Part shown: positions 42,975 through 52,023 of the stretch, piece after piece
Layout: the number at the start of each line of letters is the position of its first letter
How positions within the stretch are numbered: the first letter of the stretch is position 1
Source: an uncultured Dorea sp.
Lineage (GTDB): Bacteria; Bacillota_A; Clostridia; Lachnospirales; Lachnospiraceae
Assembly: GCA_910578865.1 (NCBI GenBank)
Contig: CAJTRM010000001.1
Location: forward strand, 310,248 to 374,247
Reading direction: 5' to 3'
DNA: 64,000 bases
Made by a program: the position numbers and the translations under genes
The notes under the pieces: generated by a model
What the model was told of the DNA's origin: nothing
Seen by the model: the letters and a program-made list of their open reading frames with translations, nothing else
Database searches by the model: none

Positions 42975-44477
42975 TTATAAACTCTTTGCCTCTGCAATCG
43001 CTGCCTTAATCTTCCCTTTATCTTGAGTGGCCACTGCCTCCTTTACAAGCCTGGAAGCTTCCGGATTATCGGATTTCGTCCCCACCTTAATTACCTGGTC
43101 AGATTTATTGTAATGGCTTTCATTGATGACATCTCTGCTCACTTCCTGGCCATTTTCATATACGATCTTCCAGAGCCGGGCTGACTTTCCCGTATGCGGA
43201 CTCCCTGTAGCATTCATAGAGCCAAGGGATGCCTCGGGATCCGTTTTATATGTTGTTTCATACTCCGTGGTCGCTGTCGTCTCACTTTCATACTCGACTT
43301 CATGTCCTTCCGGCCTGGTTTCCTTTCCATAGATCATGAACCGGAGCCTGTTGTCCTCTCCGATCTCCCCGGCTATATAGATCGGCGTATCGTAATTATT
43401 TTTGAACCGCAGATCCTTCGTATTCCCTGCAATGGCCGCATCTCTGGACGGATCCACGTAAGACACAAGCATAGAATGGGGATACCGCTTTGTGATCTCC
43501 ACCTCTGCAAACAATAATGCATTGTAGAGCGTCGTCGTCACCTGACAGATACCGCCCCCATAGCTTTCTATCACCTGTCCGTTCTCATACGCCCCCGCCT
43601 TAACATATCCATGCTCTTCATCATAAGGCGCCGTCAGGTCGTGGGCTGATACCTCTTCCCCCGGCATCACCACTGTGCCGTTTATCAGACCGGAGCCTGT
43701 TTCCAGGTTCTTCCGCCGTTCACCCTGACCCGCATCTGTGGAAAATCTGCCCAGCTCATCAGTGATCGTCTCAAGGTCCGCAGCCTTTACCGAAGGCTGC
43801 TCCTTCTTCAGCACCAGATCTATATTAAAGTTGCTGTGATCCCACTCCTGGTTAAGATATTCCTGAATCTCAGAGACAGACTTCTTTACATCAACCGTAT
43901 GTCCCTCCTGTTCCTGCTGGATCTCAAAGACATCATTGTTTCTCGTAAGCGATGCATCCACTGCATGCCTGGCAAGCGGTACTGCCTTCTCCTCCAGGAC
44001 TGCCTTCGCCGTTTCCGTATCCAGGGCTATCTTTTTCTCAAAGACCATCTTCTGTTCCGACAGCTTCTTAAGCTTGCGGTATCTGCTGAAAAGACTTCCT
44101 TTTTTTCCATAGTCCGCAGCCTTTTTCACCGACTTCCCGGCATTGTCAAATCCGGCCCCCAGCTCCTCAAGGGTAGCCTCAACGCTCTGCCCCTCCACAC
44201 GAAGCACTGCTTTTACCTTCCTGTCCTCTGCAAGATGGCTGTCCAGGGCTTCCAGAGCCTCTTCCTCTGTCATGCCTGATACGTCCACCGGACCTATATA
44301 TACATTCTTGCAGATCTTATCCTCCGGATACCGGGACACATAGCGGTAAAATACTGCCTGTGAGATTCCCCATGTGATAAGTATGCACAGCAAAACAAAG
44401 CAAAAAAGAAGCCTTCTGCGTCTTCTTCGCCTCTGAGCAGCTCTCCTGGTCTTTTTGTTATTTCTTCTTTCTTTCAT
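42975..44477 (-). CDS. VanW-family cell envelope protein
   Basis: A 500-residue protein. The N-terminus is strongly basic (12 Arg within residues 9-22), followed by one membrane anchor (about 23-45), with the rest extracellular. Two putative peptidoglycan-binding repeats (PG_binding_4, about 60-240) precede the VanW domain with MPGEEVSAHDLTAPYDEEHGY and ESYGGGICQVTTTLYNALLFAEVEI. A disordered, Thr/Glu-rich stretch near 395-420 comes before the C-terminal end. VanW itself has no known biochemical role. It is cotranscribed with the AIR-synthase-like gene. An adjoining 34-residue membrane protein is upstream. Confidence 0.9.
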   Translation of the reverse strand: MKERRNNKKTRRAAQRRRRRRRLLFCFVLLCILITWGISQAVFYRYVSRYPEDKICKNVYIGPVDVSGMTEEEALEALDSHLAEDRKVKAVLRVEGQSVEATLEELGAGFDNAGKSVKKAADYGKKGSLFSRYRKLKKLSEQKMVFEKKIALDTETAKAVLEEKAVPLARHAVDASLTRNNDVFEIQQEQEGHTVDVKKSVSEIQEYLNQEWDHSNFNIDLVLKKEQPSVKAADLETITDELGRFSTDAGQGERRKNLETGSGLINGTVVMPGEEVSAHDLTAPYDEEHGYVKAGAYENGQVIESYGGGICQVTTTLYNALLFAEVEITKRYPHSMLVSYVDPSRDAAIAGNTKDLRFKNNYDTPIYIAGEIGEDNRLRFMIYGKETRPEGHEVEYESETTATTEYETTYKTDPEASLGSMNATGSPHTGKSARLWKIVYENGQEVSRDVINESHYNKSDQVIKVGTKSDNPEASRLVKEAVATQDKGKIKAAIAEAKSL

Positions 44478-44504
44478 TTCCTCCGTCGTTCCCCTTCATG
44501 CCAT

Positions 44505-44609
44505 TTATCCCATCATAGCAGGTATTACGGTCGTCGCAACCATTGCTACTATAATAACCATTATGACAACTGCAATGATTCTTCTCACTCTTTTATCATT
44601 AAAATTCAT
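44505..44609 (-). CDS. 34-residue single-pass membrane protein
   Basis: A short frame starting MNFNDKRVRRIIAVV and ending PAMMG, with AAGG and AAGGAA ribosome-binding site just before its ATG. Residues 11-31 are a continuous hydrophobic helix, and the N-terminus is positively charged (Lys/Arg), so the C-terminus should face outside. I know of similar-looking small proteins in Lachnospiraceae but no function. It lies 27 bases before the VanW gene in the same direction and is probably part of that transcript. Confidence 0.55.
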   Translation of the reverse strand: MNFNDKRVRRIIAVVIMVIIVAMVATTVIPAMMG

Positions 44610-44696
44610 TTCCTTACCTTCTTTTCACAATATCCTTTATTCTATACTCTTTGCCGCCCTTTTGCAATAAACCTATCTCCAAAAATACAAGTCAAA

Positions 44697-44860
44697 GGTA
44701 ACAGTTCAGCCTACGCCATTCGCAAAACCGCACTTACGTGCTTTTCGTTGCTTTGCAACTCTTTTTGCTCATAATCAGGCGCTCCGCTCATAGTCAGTAT
44801 AACATGTTCATTCATGCAAGCATGATTCACATGTTATACTGGCTATGGCTGAACTGTTAC
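44697..44860. mobile_element. MITE-like element with 14-bp inverted ends, ending at a stop codon
   Basis: GTAACAGTTCAGCC (44698-44711) and GGCTGAACTGTTAC (44847-44860) are perfect inverted ends of a 163-base element without an open frame. Inside, an 19-bp arm pair around GTATAACATGT and ACATGTTATAC forms a second hairpin near the right end. AGTCAAA occurs directly on both sides (44690-44696 and 44861-44867), as a target duplication would. The right copy overlaps the TGA of the radical SAM gene (44863-44865). Confidence 0.55.
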
Positions 44861-44862
44861 AG

Positions 44863-46656
44863 TCAAAATTCAAGCTCAACGACCTCGGTCCGCGCCTCCT
44901 GAGTCAGCGGATTTCTCATCATATAATCAAAAAGGACTGTTTTCTCAAGTTGTTTAAATACTTCCAGATGTGTCATCTTCCGCATCTGATTTTTATCATA
45001 CTTCTCATATCCCGGCAGATACCTGCGCTCCTTCTCTTCCCTCTCATAAAATCTGCGGATACTCTCTTTATCTGCACGCTCCTCTCCTGCAAACGCCGGG
45101 CGCGTCCTGGCATTTTCACGAAGATAGTAATCATAGATGAGAAGCTCTCTGTAATATTCTGTTCTCTCAGGCCATCTCTCCTGCACAAAATCAAACAAAA
45201 TATCATATCTGGCGCTCCTCTTGTGCTGTATCTTGTGCAGGCAGTGCTCCCTGTAGAACTCCCAAAGTTCCTCATACATGGCAAAAGCAGAATCATACTC
45301 TGATAAAACGGCCTCCATTGTATGCTCAAACTGCCCGCTGTTGTAATAGACCTCCACCATCTCCTCAACACCCTTCAGGCACAGGATATTGTCATAAGAA
45401 AGCCATCTTGTGGACAGCACTTCATAGGGAGGGGTACTTTTATATATCAGATGGTAATTCTCCTTCTGCTGCTCCATATAAGATCCCTTCAGCACTTTCA
45501 AAAACCCGAGCTGAAGCTGATGAGGCTTCATACAGTATACCTCGTCAAATGACCGGGCAAAACTTCCCAGATCCTCAAATGGAAGTCCTGCGATCAGATC
45601 CAGGTGCTGATGTACATTTCCCATTCTCCCGATCCGCAGTACAGAAGCTCTGACCTTGTCAATATCCATGGTTCTGCGGATCTCCCGGATCGTATCCGGA
45701 TTCGTGGACTGCACGCCAATCTCTAATTGTATCAGCCCCGGACGCATACGCTCGATCAGGCGAAGTTCCTCCTCACGGAACAGATCGGCAGAAACTTCAA
45801 AATGAAAATTCGTCACGCCATTGTCATGCTCCGCAATATAGTTCCATATTGCAAATGCATGTCCATGACTGCAGTTGAAGGTCCGATCCACAAACTTTAC
45901 CTGCTCCACTTTCTTGTCCAGGAAAAATTGAAGCTCATTTTTCACCAGTTCCAGATCCCTGAACCGGATCCGCTTATGCGGTTCTTTTCGTGCATCCTGT
46001 AATTCCTGTCCATGACAGGACCGGCCGGCTTCTGTCTGATGATGTATGGAAGAAAGACAATAGCTGCAGGAAAACGGGCAGCCGCGGCTTGTCTCATAAT
46101 ACAGGATCCGGTGTGCAAATATTTCCATATTCCGGTACACGAACGGCACTCGGCTCAGATCCACCGGGTCTCTCCAGGGATTTGACAATATTCTGCCGTC
46201 TTCACTCCGAAAAGTGATCCCCGCCACCTTTGCCAGATCCTCATCCAATGTACGGTGATCTGTATAGGCACGGCAAAGCTCCAGGAACGTAGCTTCTCCT
46301 TCCCCTTTCATGATCCCTTTCACAAAGGGAAGCCTTGCCAGAACATCCTCCGGGTCGTAAGACACCTCCGGTCCTCCCATCCACACCGGCATGTCCTTTC
46401 TGATCTTACAGATCTCGTCTGCCAGCCGTTCTTCTGCCCCAAGATTCCATATATAACAGGAAAAGCACAGAATATCCGGTTTCCGCTCGTAGATATCCCT
46501 CAAGATATCATCCGTCTGCTGGTTTACCGTGTATTCTGCAATCTCAATCTCCGGCATGTCTCCCTCTATATATGTTTCGGCATATGACCTCAGACAATAA
46601 ACAGCATAATTGGAATGTATATATTTAGCATTAACGGCAGCCAGCAAAATCTTCAT
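44863..46656 (-). CDS. B12-binding radical SAM protein (DUF4080 type)
   Basis: A 597-residue protein. An N-terminal cobalamin-binding Rossmann domain (1-140) starts MKILLAAVNAKYIHSNYA. The radical SAM domain has the Cys cluster CPFSCSYC (CxxxCxxC, near residue 198) and GVQSTNPDTIREI. A DUF4080 region follows (about 390-540), then a charged tail. Substrate unknown; relatives act in methyl transfer or rearrangement. The start ATG at 46656 has GGAGG 5 bases upstream. It runs against the SRP RNA gene divergently. A MITE-like element ends at its stop codon. Confidence 0.9.
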   Translation of the reverse strand: MKILLAAVNAKYIHSNYAVYCLRSYAETYIEGDMPEIEIAEYTVNQQTDDILRDIYERKPDILCFSCYIWNLGAEERLADEICKIRKDMPVWMGGPEVSYDPEDVLARLPFVKGIMKGEGEATFLELCRAYTDHRTLDEDLAKVAGITFRSEDGRILSNPWRDPVDLSRVPFVYRNMEIFAHRILYYETSRGCPFSCSYCLSSIHHQTEAGRSCHGQELQDARKEPHKRIRFRDLELVKNELQFFLDKKVEQVKFVDRTFNCSHGHAFAIWNYIAEHDNGVTNFHFEVSADLFREEELRLIERMRPGLIQLEIGVQSTNPDTIREIRRTMDIDKVRASVLRIGRMGNVHQHLDLIAGLPFEDLGSFARSFDEVYCMKPHQLQLGFLKVLKGSYMEQQKENYHLIYKSTPPYEVLSTRWLSYDNILCLKGVEEMVEVYYNSGQFEHTMEAVLSEYDSAFAMYEELWEFYREHCLHKIQHKRSARYDILFDFVQERWPERTEYYRELLIYDYYLRENARTRPAFAGEERADKESIRRFYEREEKERRYLPGYEKYDKNQMRKMTHLEVFKQLEKTVLFDYMMRNPLTQEARTEVVELEF

Positions 46657-46701
46657 CATTTCCTCCATTGACATTTCCGGGAAAGCACGCTAAAATATTG
46701 A

Positions 46702-46959
46702 ATTGTGCAGCCGGGGTGTTAGCGGTACCTTGAACCTGCAATCCGCTATAGCAGGGGTGATATTGCGCGGAGGGCACAGACTTGCAGAGCTGCCCTTGAA
46801 AAGTGGCGTTGATGACCGGGTCTTACGCGACGGAAATCTGTGAACCGTGTCAGGTCGGGAACGAAGCAGCACTAAGCAGAATCTTCCGGGTGCCGTGAGG
46901 GCGCCTGGTCTGAGTTAACTGTCAAGGTAACGTCTGTGAGTATATGTTCGAAGCGCAAT
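46702..46959 (+). ncRNA. ffs: SRP RNA (large Gram-positive type)
   Basis: A plus-strand RNA of about 258 bases closed by ATTGTGC (46702-46708) and GCGCAAT (46953-46959). The apical core is GTCAGGTCGGGAACGAAGC (near 46849-46867), which matches the SRP consensus with the C-G pair around the GGAA tetraloop replaced by G-C, so the stem is kept. An Alu-type domain with GTGTTAGCGGTACC is present at the 5' end, as in Bacillus. A T-run follows (46964-46970). It is convergent with tadA. Confidence 0.92.
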
Positions 46960-46968
46960 GCACATTTT

Positions 46969-47448
46969 TTATTTCTTATCCGCTGTCTTCTTGCGCTCCC
47001 TCAGTTCTTTAAAAAATGATTTCATCAGCTGACTGCATTCTTCTTCCAGAACACCTGTGGCAAGCTCCGCCTGGTGATTAAATTCCGGCATCTGGAGAAG
47101 GTTTAACACAGAACCTGCACAGCCTGCTTTCGGATTCATACACCCGATCACCACCCGGTCCATCCTTGACTGTATGATCGCACCGGAACACATCTGGCAG
47201 GGCTCCAGTGTCACATACATGGTACACCCTTCCAGACGCCAGTCCCCCAGCTTTCTGCTGGCTTTTTTTATTGCAGCAAGCTCTGCGTGCGCTAATGTAT
47301 TCTTATCGATCGTCCTGCGGTTATAGCCTCTTGCGATAATCTTATCCTCATGTACAATCACACATCCGATGGGCGCCTCACCGATCGCATAAGCTTTTTT
47401 CGCCTGCCGGACTGCCTCTTTCATATATTTTTCATCCGTATTCAACAT
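46969..47448 (-). CDS. tadA: tRNA-specific adenosine deaminase
   Basis: A 159-residue enzyme that converts A34 to inosine in tRNA-Arg (ACG). I start at the ATG at 47446-47448, 6 bases after GGAG. The zinc site is TLAHAELAAI (His and catalytic Glu) and TLEPCQMCSGA (the two Cys). The C-terminal helix is lysine-rich. It is located between the DUF6128 gene and the SRP RNA, a pairing often seen in Clostridia. Confidence 0.95.
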   Translation of the reverse strand: MLNTDEKYMKEAVRQAKKAYAIGEAPIGCVIVHEDKIIARGYNRRTIDKNTLAHAELAAIKKASRKLGDWRLEGCTMYVTLEPCQMCSGAIIQSRMDRVVIGCMNPKAGCAGSVLNLLQMPEFNHQAELATGVLEEECSQLMKSFFKELRERKKTADKK

Positions 47449-47500
47449 AAATAACTCCATCATTTACAGAACAATGGCTGTTCTGTTCCTGCCTGACCTG

Positions 47501-48550
47501 TTAACAAAAGGGATGCCTTACCTGCCTGCACCAGTACCCAAACTGCTCTTCATCCTCACATTCCTCGGAATTCAGCGCAATCTCCAGCTCCTTCACAGGT
47601 ACAAAATCAGGAAAACCCCACGAACCCGCCGCTTCTGCTTCTTTCTCATGGTAGATTCCCGGAACTCCCAGATACATGACCCGTTCATTCTCTATAAATA
47701 CCAGGTGTCTGTAATTATAATATCCATGCAGAAGAAAATGATTATTGGCCAGCCTCCACTCACATCTCGGGAGCTTTGCAAGCTCCTTGCGCTGAATCTT
47801 CGTAACTCTCCACCCGCCTGACTTTCTCCCGGCCTCCTGAACACGCACAGGCTTTGGAGCACTTATTTCCTGGTTCTCACCGAACATTTCTTCCTGTTCG
47901 GCTGCCGGGCACATGGACGGTTCCTTCTCCGCCGTCCTCATCTCTTCCGGCATTCCCGGCTCTTCTTCCGGCCCCATCCCCGGCTCTGTCTCCGGTATGC
48001 CCGGCCCTTCTTCCGGCATTTCTTTCGGTTTCATCTCCTCCGGCATTCCCGGTTCCGGCTCCGGCACGATCTCCTCCGCAGGCTCCTGACGGACCCGGGG
48101 CACAACAACCTGCCCGTCCTCCCGCCCTGCTGCATCCTGCTCTTCTGTCCACACCTGCATATGATCCACATCTACCGGCATATCATTCCAGACTGACGCA
48201 TACTTGCGTCCGTCTCCATTGCTCATGATCACACCATTGATCCGCCCGAAGTTCTCAGGGTTCCCGACGTCCTCTCTCGTGTAATGGAGCCGATAGTTTA
48301 CCGCCGGGTTGATATTGTCAATCTCTCCCTGCCAGACTCCTGTACATCCTCCCCCGCTCTCATAGAAAAGATAGAGCCCAAGCTTTCTCTGTCCGCCCAT
48401 ACGCAGACCCTTCCCATGCACATGCACCACACATTCCTGCTCATCCTGCTCTACCTTTACAAATCCTACATTCCGCGTTCTTCTCCCCTGTTCATACTCA
48501 TACAGATAACGAATAAATCGTTTCAAACCACCACATCCAATCAGATACAT
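47501..48550 (-). CDS. DUF6128-like protein with acidic Pro/Glu repeats
   Basis: A 349-residue soluble protein. The first 130 residues (GLKRFIRYLYEYEQGRRTRNVGFVKVE) and the last 90 (AKLPRCEWRLANNHFLLHGYYNYRHL) look like conserved folded domains. Between them is a stretch of about 95 residues made of imperfect PGMPEE/EEGPG units, rich in Pro and Glu and probably disordered. I connect it with the DUF6128 family of Lachnospiraceae on the basis of the two ends. Function unknown. It lies upstream of tadA. Confidence 0.6.
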   Translation of the reverse strand: MYLIGCGGLKRFIRYLYEYEQGRRTRNVGFVKVEQDEQECVVHVHGKGLRMGGQRKLGLYLFYESGGGCTGVWQGEIDNINPAVNYRLHYTREDVGNPENFGRINGVIMSNGDGRKYASVWNDMPVDVDHMQVWTEEQDAAGREDGQVVVPRVRQEPAEEIVPEPEPGMPEEMKPKEMPEEGPGIPETEPGMGPEEEPGMPEEMRTAEKEPSMCPAAEQEEMFGENQEISAPKPVRVQEAGRKSGGWRVTKIQRKELAKLPRCEWRLANNHFLLHGYYNYRHLVFIENERVMYLGVPGIYHEKEAEAAGSWGFPDFVPVKELEIALNSEECEDEEQFGYWCRQVRHPFC

Positions 48551-48591
48551 TTATCACAATCTATTCGTCCTCTGTAAAAAAAATACCTGCA

Positions 48592-50019
48592 TTACACAAT
48601 TGCGTTCAATTCCTGATACAAACGCTTTGCATAACTGTCTGTCATTCCGCAGATATAATCTGTCACAAGCAAAAGCCGCAGATACAGCTTATACTTATCT
48701 GACTTTCCTCTTGCATGGAAATGATATGCATTTTTATAATTACTGGAGATAAAAGACACCATCCTGGTATCGATGGTCCCCAGCCGCTGTTCTTTATCGT
48801 CGTATTTAAGAATCGCCGATACAAACTTATCCATCAGAAAATCAATCATAGCCGCCTCAGCCACTTCCATCCGGTAAATGGCATCCGAAGTAAACACCTT
48901 GCGGAATGCCAGATCCCCGAGAAGATCCATCAATTTTTCGGCAAATGTATGATGGAACAGGTCGTGCGGGTACTCCCCTTCCATAATAGCCGCATAATTA
49001 GAAGTAAATCCGTAGGTGGCACAATTAATAAGAAATCCCTGTACGCGGATGAGCCAGTTTTTCACGGCGTATTCCCCCGGATCCTTCACATGCTTATCCT
49101 TTCCCCGCAAATACATATCCTCCAGCACCTTCACCGGCTGAAAGGACGGGGCATCCTCCTGCCCGTACAGCCCCTGCAGTTCAACCAGCTCTTCCAGAAG
49201 CGCCGGATAACTGACAAAGCCTTTCACATATGCATCCTCAATATCGGCAGTCTTATAGGCGATATCGTCCGCCGCCTCCAGAATAAACGTAAGAGGATGC
49301 CTCCTGCCGTTCGTTCCGGTCTCCTTCTGTATCTCTCTGAAGATCTCCTCATCGGCAAGATAAAATCCCATTTTCTTGTCTTTGATATTGCCGGATTTTT
49401 TGTTGATCTGATTCGATGCAACCGGATATTTTACAATCGTATTTAACAACGCATATGTAAGATTCATTCCATTTTCATCCACCAGAAAATGCAGTTTGCT
49501 CACCAGACGCAGCGCCTGTGCATTCCCTTCAAAATGATAAAAATCCTCCCGCATCTGCTCTGAAAGAACCTGAGCGACCGGCTCTCCGTGATACTGAAGC
49601 ACCGGAAGGCTTCTGGCAAACCATTCTCTGATAGCCGCTTCTCCGAAATGTCCGAAAGGGGGATTCCCGATATCATGAATCAGCCCTGCACACTGCAGGA
49701 TACTGCATATATCCTCCTTCATCTTCGGGGTAAAACTCGGATCTCTTTTATAAGCCAGAATATTCTCTCCGATATTCTGTCCGAGGGATTTGGCAAACGA
49801 CGACACCTCCAGCGAATGTGTCAGCCTTGTCCGGATAAAGTCACTTTTATCAAGAGGAAAGACCTGCGTCTTATCCTGAAGGCGCCTGAAAGATGCACTT
49901 CCGATGATCCTGTGATAATCCTTCTCAAACTCACTGCGCAGATCTGTACTCCGCGTATATTTATTTTTATGTGAAGCCCCTCTGCTTCGTTTCGTAGACA
50001 ATAACTGCTCCCAAACCAT
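48592..50019 (-). CDS. dgt: deoxyguanosine triphosphate triphosphohydrolase (dGTPase)
   Basis: A 475-residue HD-superfamily enzyme that splits dGTP into deoxyguanosine and triphosphate. The metal motifs are RTRLTHSLEVSSFA (His), AGLIHDIGNPPFGHFGE (HD) and a downstream EAADDIAYKTADIEDA. I prefer the ATG at 50019 (MVWEQLLSTKR, as in related proteins) to a GTG at 50031; neither has a strong ribosome-binding site. It follows the HTH gene by a few bases and probably shares its transcript. It controls dNTP pools. Confidence 0.93.
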   Translation of the reverse strand: MVWEQLLSTKRSRGASHKNKYTRSTDLRSEFEKDYHRIIGSASFRRLQDKTQVFPLDKSDFIRTRLTHSLEVSSFAKSLGQNIGENILAYKRDPSFTPKMKEDICSILQCAGLIHDIGNPPFGHFGEAAIREWFARSLPVLQYHGEPVAQVLSEQMREDFYHFEGNAQALRLVSKLHFLVDENGMNLTYALLNTIVKYPVASNQINKKSGNIKDKKMGFYLADEEIFREIQKETGTNGRRHPLTFILEAADDIAYKTADIEDAYVKGFVSYPALLEELVELQGLYGQEDAPSFQPVKVLEDMYLRGKDKHVKDPGEYAVKNWLIRVQGFLINCATYGFTSNYAAIMEGEYPHDLFHHTFAEKLMDLLGDLAFRKVFTSDAIYRMEVAEAAMIDFLMDKFVSAILKYDDKEQRLGTIDTRMVSFISSNYKNAYHFHARGKSDKYKLYLRLLLVTDYICGMTDSYAKRLYQELNAIV

Positions 50020-50036
50020 ATATTCTTTCACTTTCT

Positions 50037-51002
50037 TTAATCCAGATAGATCGGAGGTTCATAGTCCTTTCCGAGAAGAGCCTTCTTACGGTCCTGATAT
50101 CCCAGGAACGCCCACTGGGTCATATCTGTCCATTTGTGTTCTCCACGGTCATATACCTGTACATAACCGATGCGTTCCGGGTGCATACGTACAGTATTGG
50201 ACAAATATTCATGCCCCGTATACGGATTCACATCTCCAACAGCTATATCCTCCGGCTCTTCCTCCGCCTGCCTCGCCGCTTCCCGCATGATTGCCATTGC
50301 CTCGTCCTCGTACGGATCTTTCTTTTCCTTCGGCGCAGGACTCAAAGCCTCCGTTACCGGCTCTTCCCGCTTCACTGCCGGGACGTTTTCTTTGCCGGCC
50401 CCGGCCGCATGAGACGCCGCTTCCTTCACAAAGCCTTCCGCATTTTTGAGTTTACGCTGCAGATACGCCTTCCATCCATATAGTTTTTTCTCTGCATCCC
50501 CGAACACGGCGCGGTGTTCTTTTTTTTGCTGCTTTTTCTTATTCTCTCGTTCCAACGCATCCACCTCTTTTAAAATCTCTTCCATCGAGGTATTGCCCGC
50601 AAGCCCGGTATCCACAAGCTCTCTCTGGATATCCACAACCTCACCGACCGTGATCTCCCGCTCGAAAACAGGCCTGTCCTCAGGTACAGAATAACCATAA
50701 TCATCCTCACCCTGCTCCTGCTCCGGATTGTCTTCCATATACATCTGCCCTTCGCTCTGGCCGGCCTCAGCCTCCGCCGGAATGTCCTCGCCCAAAATAC
50801 TCAGATAAAAAGGACAGCCCAGGATGCCTGCGATCATACGCATATCCTGCTCCTGAAAATTATCCCGTCCGAGCCTCTGTGTCAGGTTCTGACGCGACAT
50901 TTTCTTACCGGTACGCTCTTCAATAATCTCTGCAAGTTCTTTAATTGTCATCCCTTTTCTGCTCAAGATAATTTTGACCTGTTCACCAAATGTCAAATCC
51001 AT
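50037..51002 (-). CDS. XRE-type helix-turn-helix protein with long disordered region
   Basis: A 321-residue protein. Residues 4-65 form a helix-turn-helix related to phage repressors (IKELAEIIEERTGKKMSRQNLTQRL), an unusual size as one helix is extended. The rest is acidic and probably disordered, then a basic helical region (residues 180-215) and a C-terminal conserved block ending in GHEYLSNTVRMHPERIGYV and YQDRKKALLG. AAGGAGG precedes the ATG by 8 bases. Together with dgt downstream it may be autoregulated, but no operator is visible. Family not recognised. Confidence 0.7.
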   Translation of the reverse strand: MDLTFGEQVKIILSRKGMTIKELAEIIEERTGKKMSRQNLTQRLGRDNFQEQDMRMIAGILGCPFYLSILGEDIPAEAEAGQSEGQMYMEDNPEQEQGEDDYGYSVPEDRPVFEREITVGEVVDIQRELVDTGLAGNTSMEEILKEVDALERENKKKQQKKEHRAVFGDAEKKLYGWKAYLQRKLKNAEGFVKEAASHAAGAGKENVPAVKREEPVTEALSPAPKEKKDPYEDEAMAIMREAARQAEEEPEDIAVGDVNPYTGHEYLSNTVRMHPERIGYVQVYDRGEHKWTDMTQWAFLGYQDRKKALLGKDYEPPIYLD

Positions 51003-51110
51003 TCTGCACGTCCTCCTTGTTCAATTAAAATATACCCCTCGCAGGTTTTATCTGATGTGCTTATCTGTAAACTTATATGTTTCTTGATAAACCTTTATTT
51101 TTCCTTCTAT

Positions 51111-51139
51111 ATTTTAACAAAACGGACATTGCACGTCAA
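51111..51139 (-). promoter_or_regulatory. sigma-A promoter for the HTH-dgt operon
   Basis: On the minus strand TTGACG (51134-51139), a 17-base spacer and TAAAAT (51111-51116) lie about 110 bases upstream of the HTH gene start. The gap 51003-51183 has no other feature of note. Confidence 0.6.
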
Positions 51140-51183
51140 CATGCCTTTTATACACTAATACACAGGGAGCTCTGTGAGGGGCG

Positions 51184-52023
51184 CTACAACTCCAGATGTT
51201 CAGCGATCCGTGTCACCGATGCCGTGATCAGCTTTTTGAATAACGGAGCTACCCGGTCGGCAGTCTCCTGAACCTCCTTATGGCTCAGAGGCTCGTCCGT
51301 CATGCCGCAGGCCAGATTAGAGATACAGGAAATACCACAGATCTTCATTCCCATATGGTTCGCTGCGATCCCTTCGCATGCCGTACTCATCCCCACGGCA
51401 TCTCCTCCCAGTATCCGGCACATTTTCACCTCGGCGGGCGTCTCAAAGTTCGGGCCGGCAAGCTGCACATATACTCCCTCCTTAAGAGGGATCTCAAGAT
51501 CCTTTGCCGCCTGCCTGATAATATCCCGAAGCTCTTCATCATAGACCTCTGACATATCACAGAACCTCGGCCCCAGGTCTTCAAGATTGGCGCCGATCAG
51601 CGGAGACGGAACAAAGCTTGCAATCTGATCTCTGATCAGCATAAAATCTCCGGCTCCGAAATCATAATTCACTCCTCCGGCTGCATTGGTCAGGAACAAA
51701 ACCTCGGCCCCCATTAATTTCATCAGACGGATGGGAAGAACCACATCTGTCATCGCGTAGCCTTCGTAATAATGCACCCTTCCCTGCATGATCACTACCG
51801 GCACATTCTCAACATATCCGAACAAAAATCTTCCTTTATGTCCCTGAACCGTGGAAACCGGGAACCCTTCGATCTCCTTGTATTCCAGCACGGATTCAAT
51901 CCGGATCTCTTCACCGTAATCCCCCAGGCCGGAGCCCAGCACCAGAGCTACCTGCGGTTTGAACGGAATCTTTTTCCTGACAGACTCATAACATTTTGAT
52001 AGTTTCTCACTTACTGGATTCAT
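51184..52023 (-). CDS. punA: purine nucleoside phosphorylase
   Basis: A 279-residue trimeric-type phosphorylase that splits purine nucleosides into base and ribose-1-phosphate. I start it at the ATG at 52021-52023, just after GGGAGGG. Motifs include VLGSGLGDYGEE (phosphate), MQGRVHYYEGY, LTNAAGG, and VQLAGPNFETPAEVKM with GMSTACEGIAA (purine). The upstream extension in frame is not coding. The start overlaps the nrdG stop by 17 bases, which couples salvage to deoxynucleotide synthesis. Confidence 0.95.
   Translation of the reverse strand: MNPVSEKLSKCYESVRKKIPFKPQVALVLGSGLGDYGEEIRIESVLEYKEIEGFPVSTVQGHKGRFLFGYVENVPVVIMQGRVHYYEGYAMTDVVLPIRLMKLMGAEVLFLTNAAGGVNYDFGAGDFMLIRDQIASFVPSPLIGANLEDLGPRFCDMSEVYDEELRDIIRQAAKDLEIPLKEGVYVQLAGPNFETPAEVKMCRILGGDAVGMSTACEGIAANHMGMKICGISCISNLACGMTDEPLSHKEVQETADRVAPLFKKLITASVTRIAEHLEL

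Noticed and set aside
47854..48228. 124-codon plus-strand frame rich in Pro and Ser
   Set aside because: It is the shadow of the Pro/Glu repeat in the minus-strand gene at 47501 and has no ribosome-binding site.
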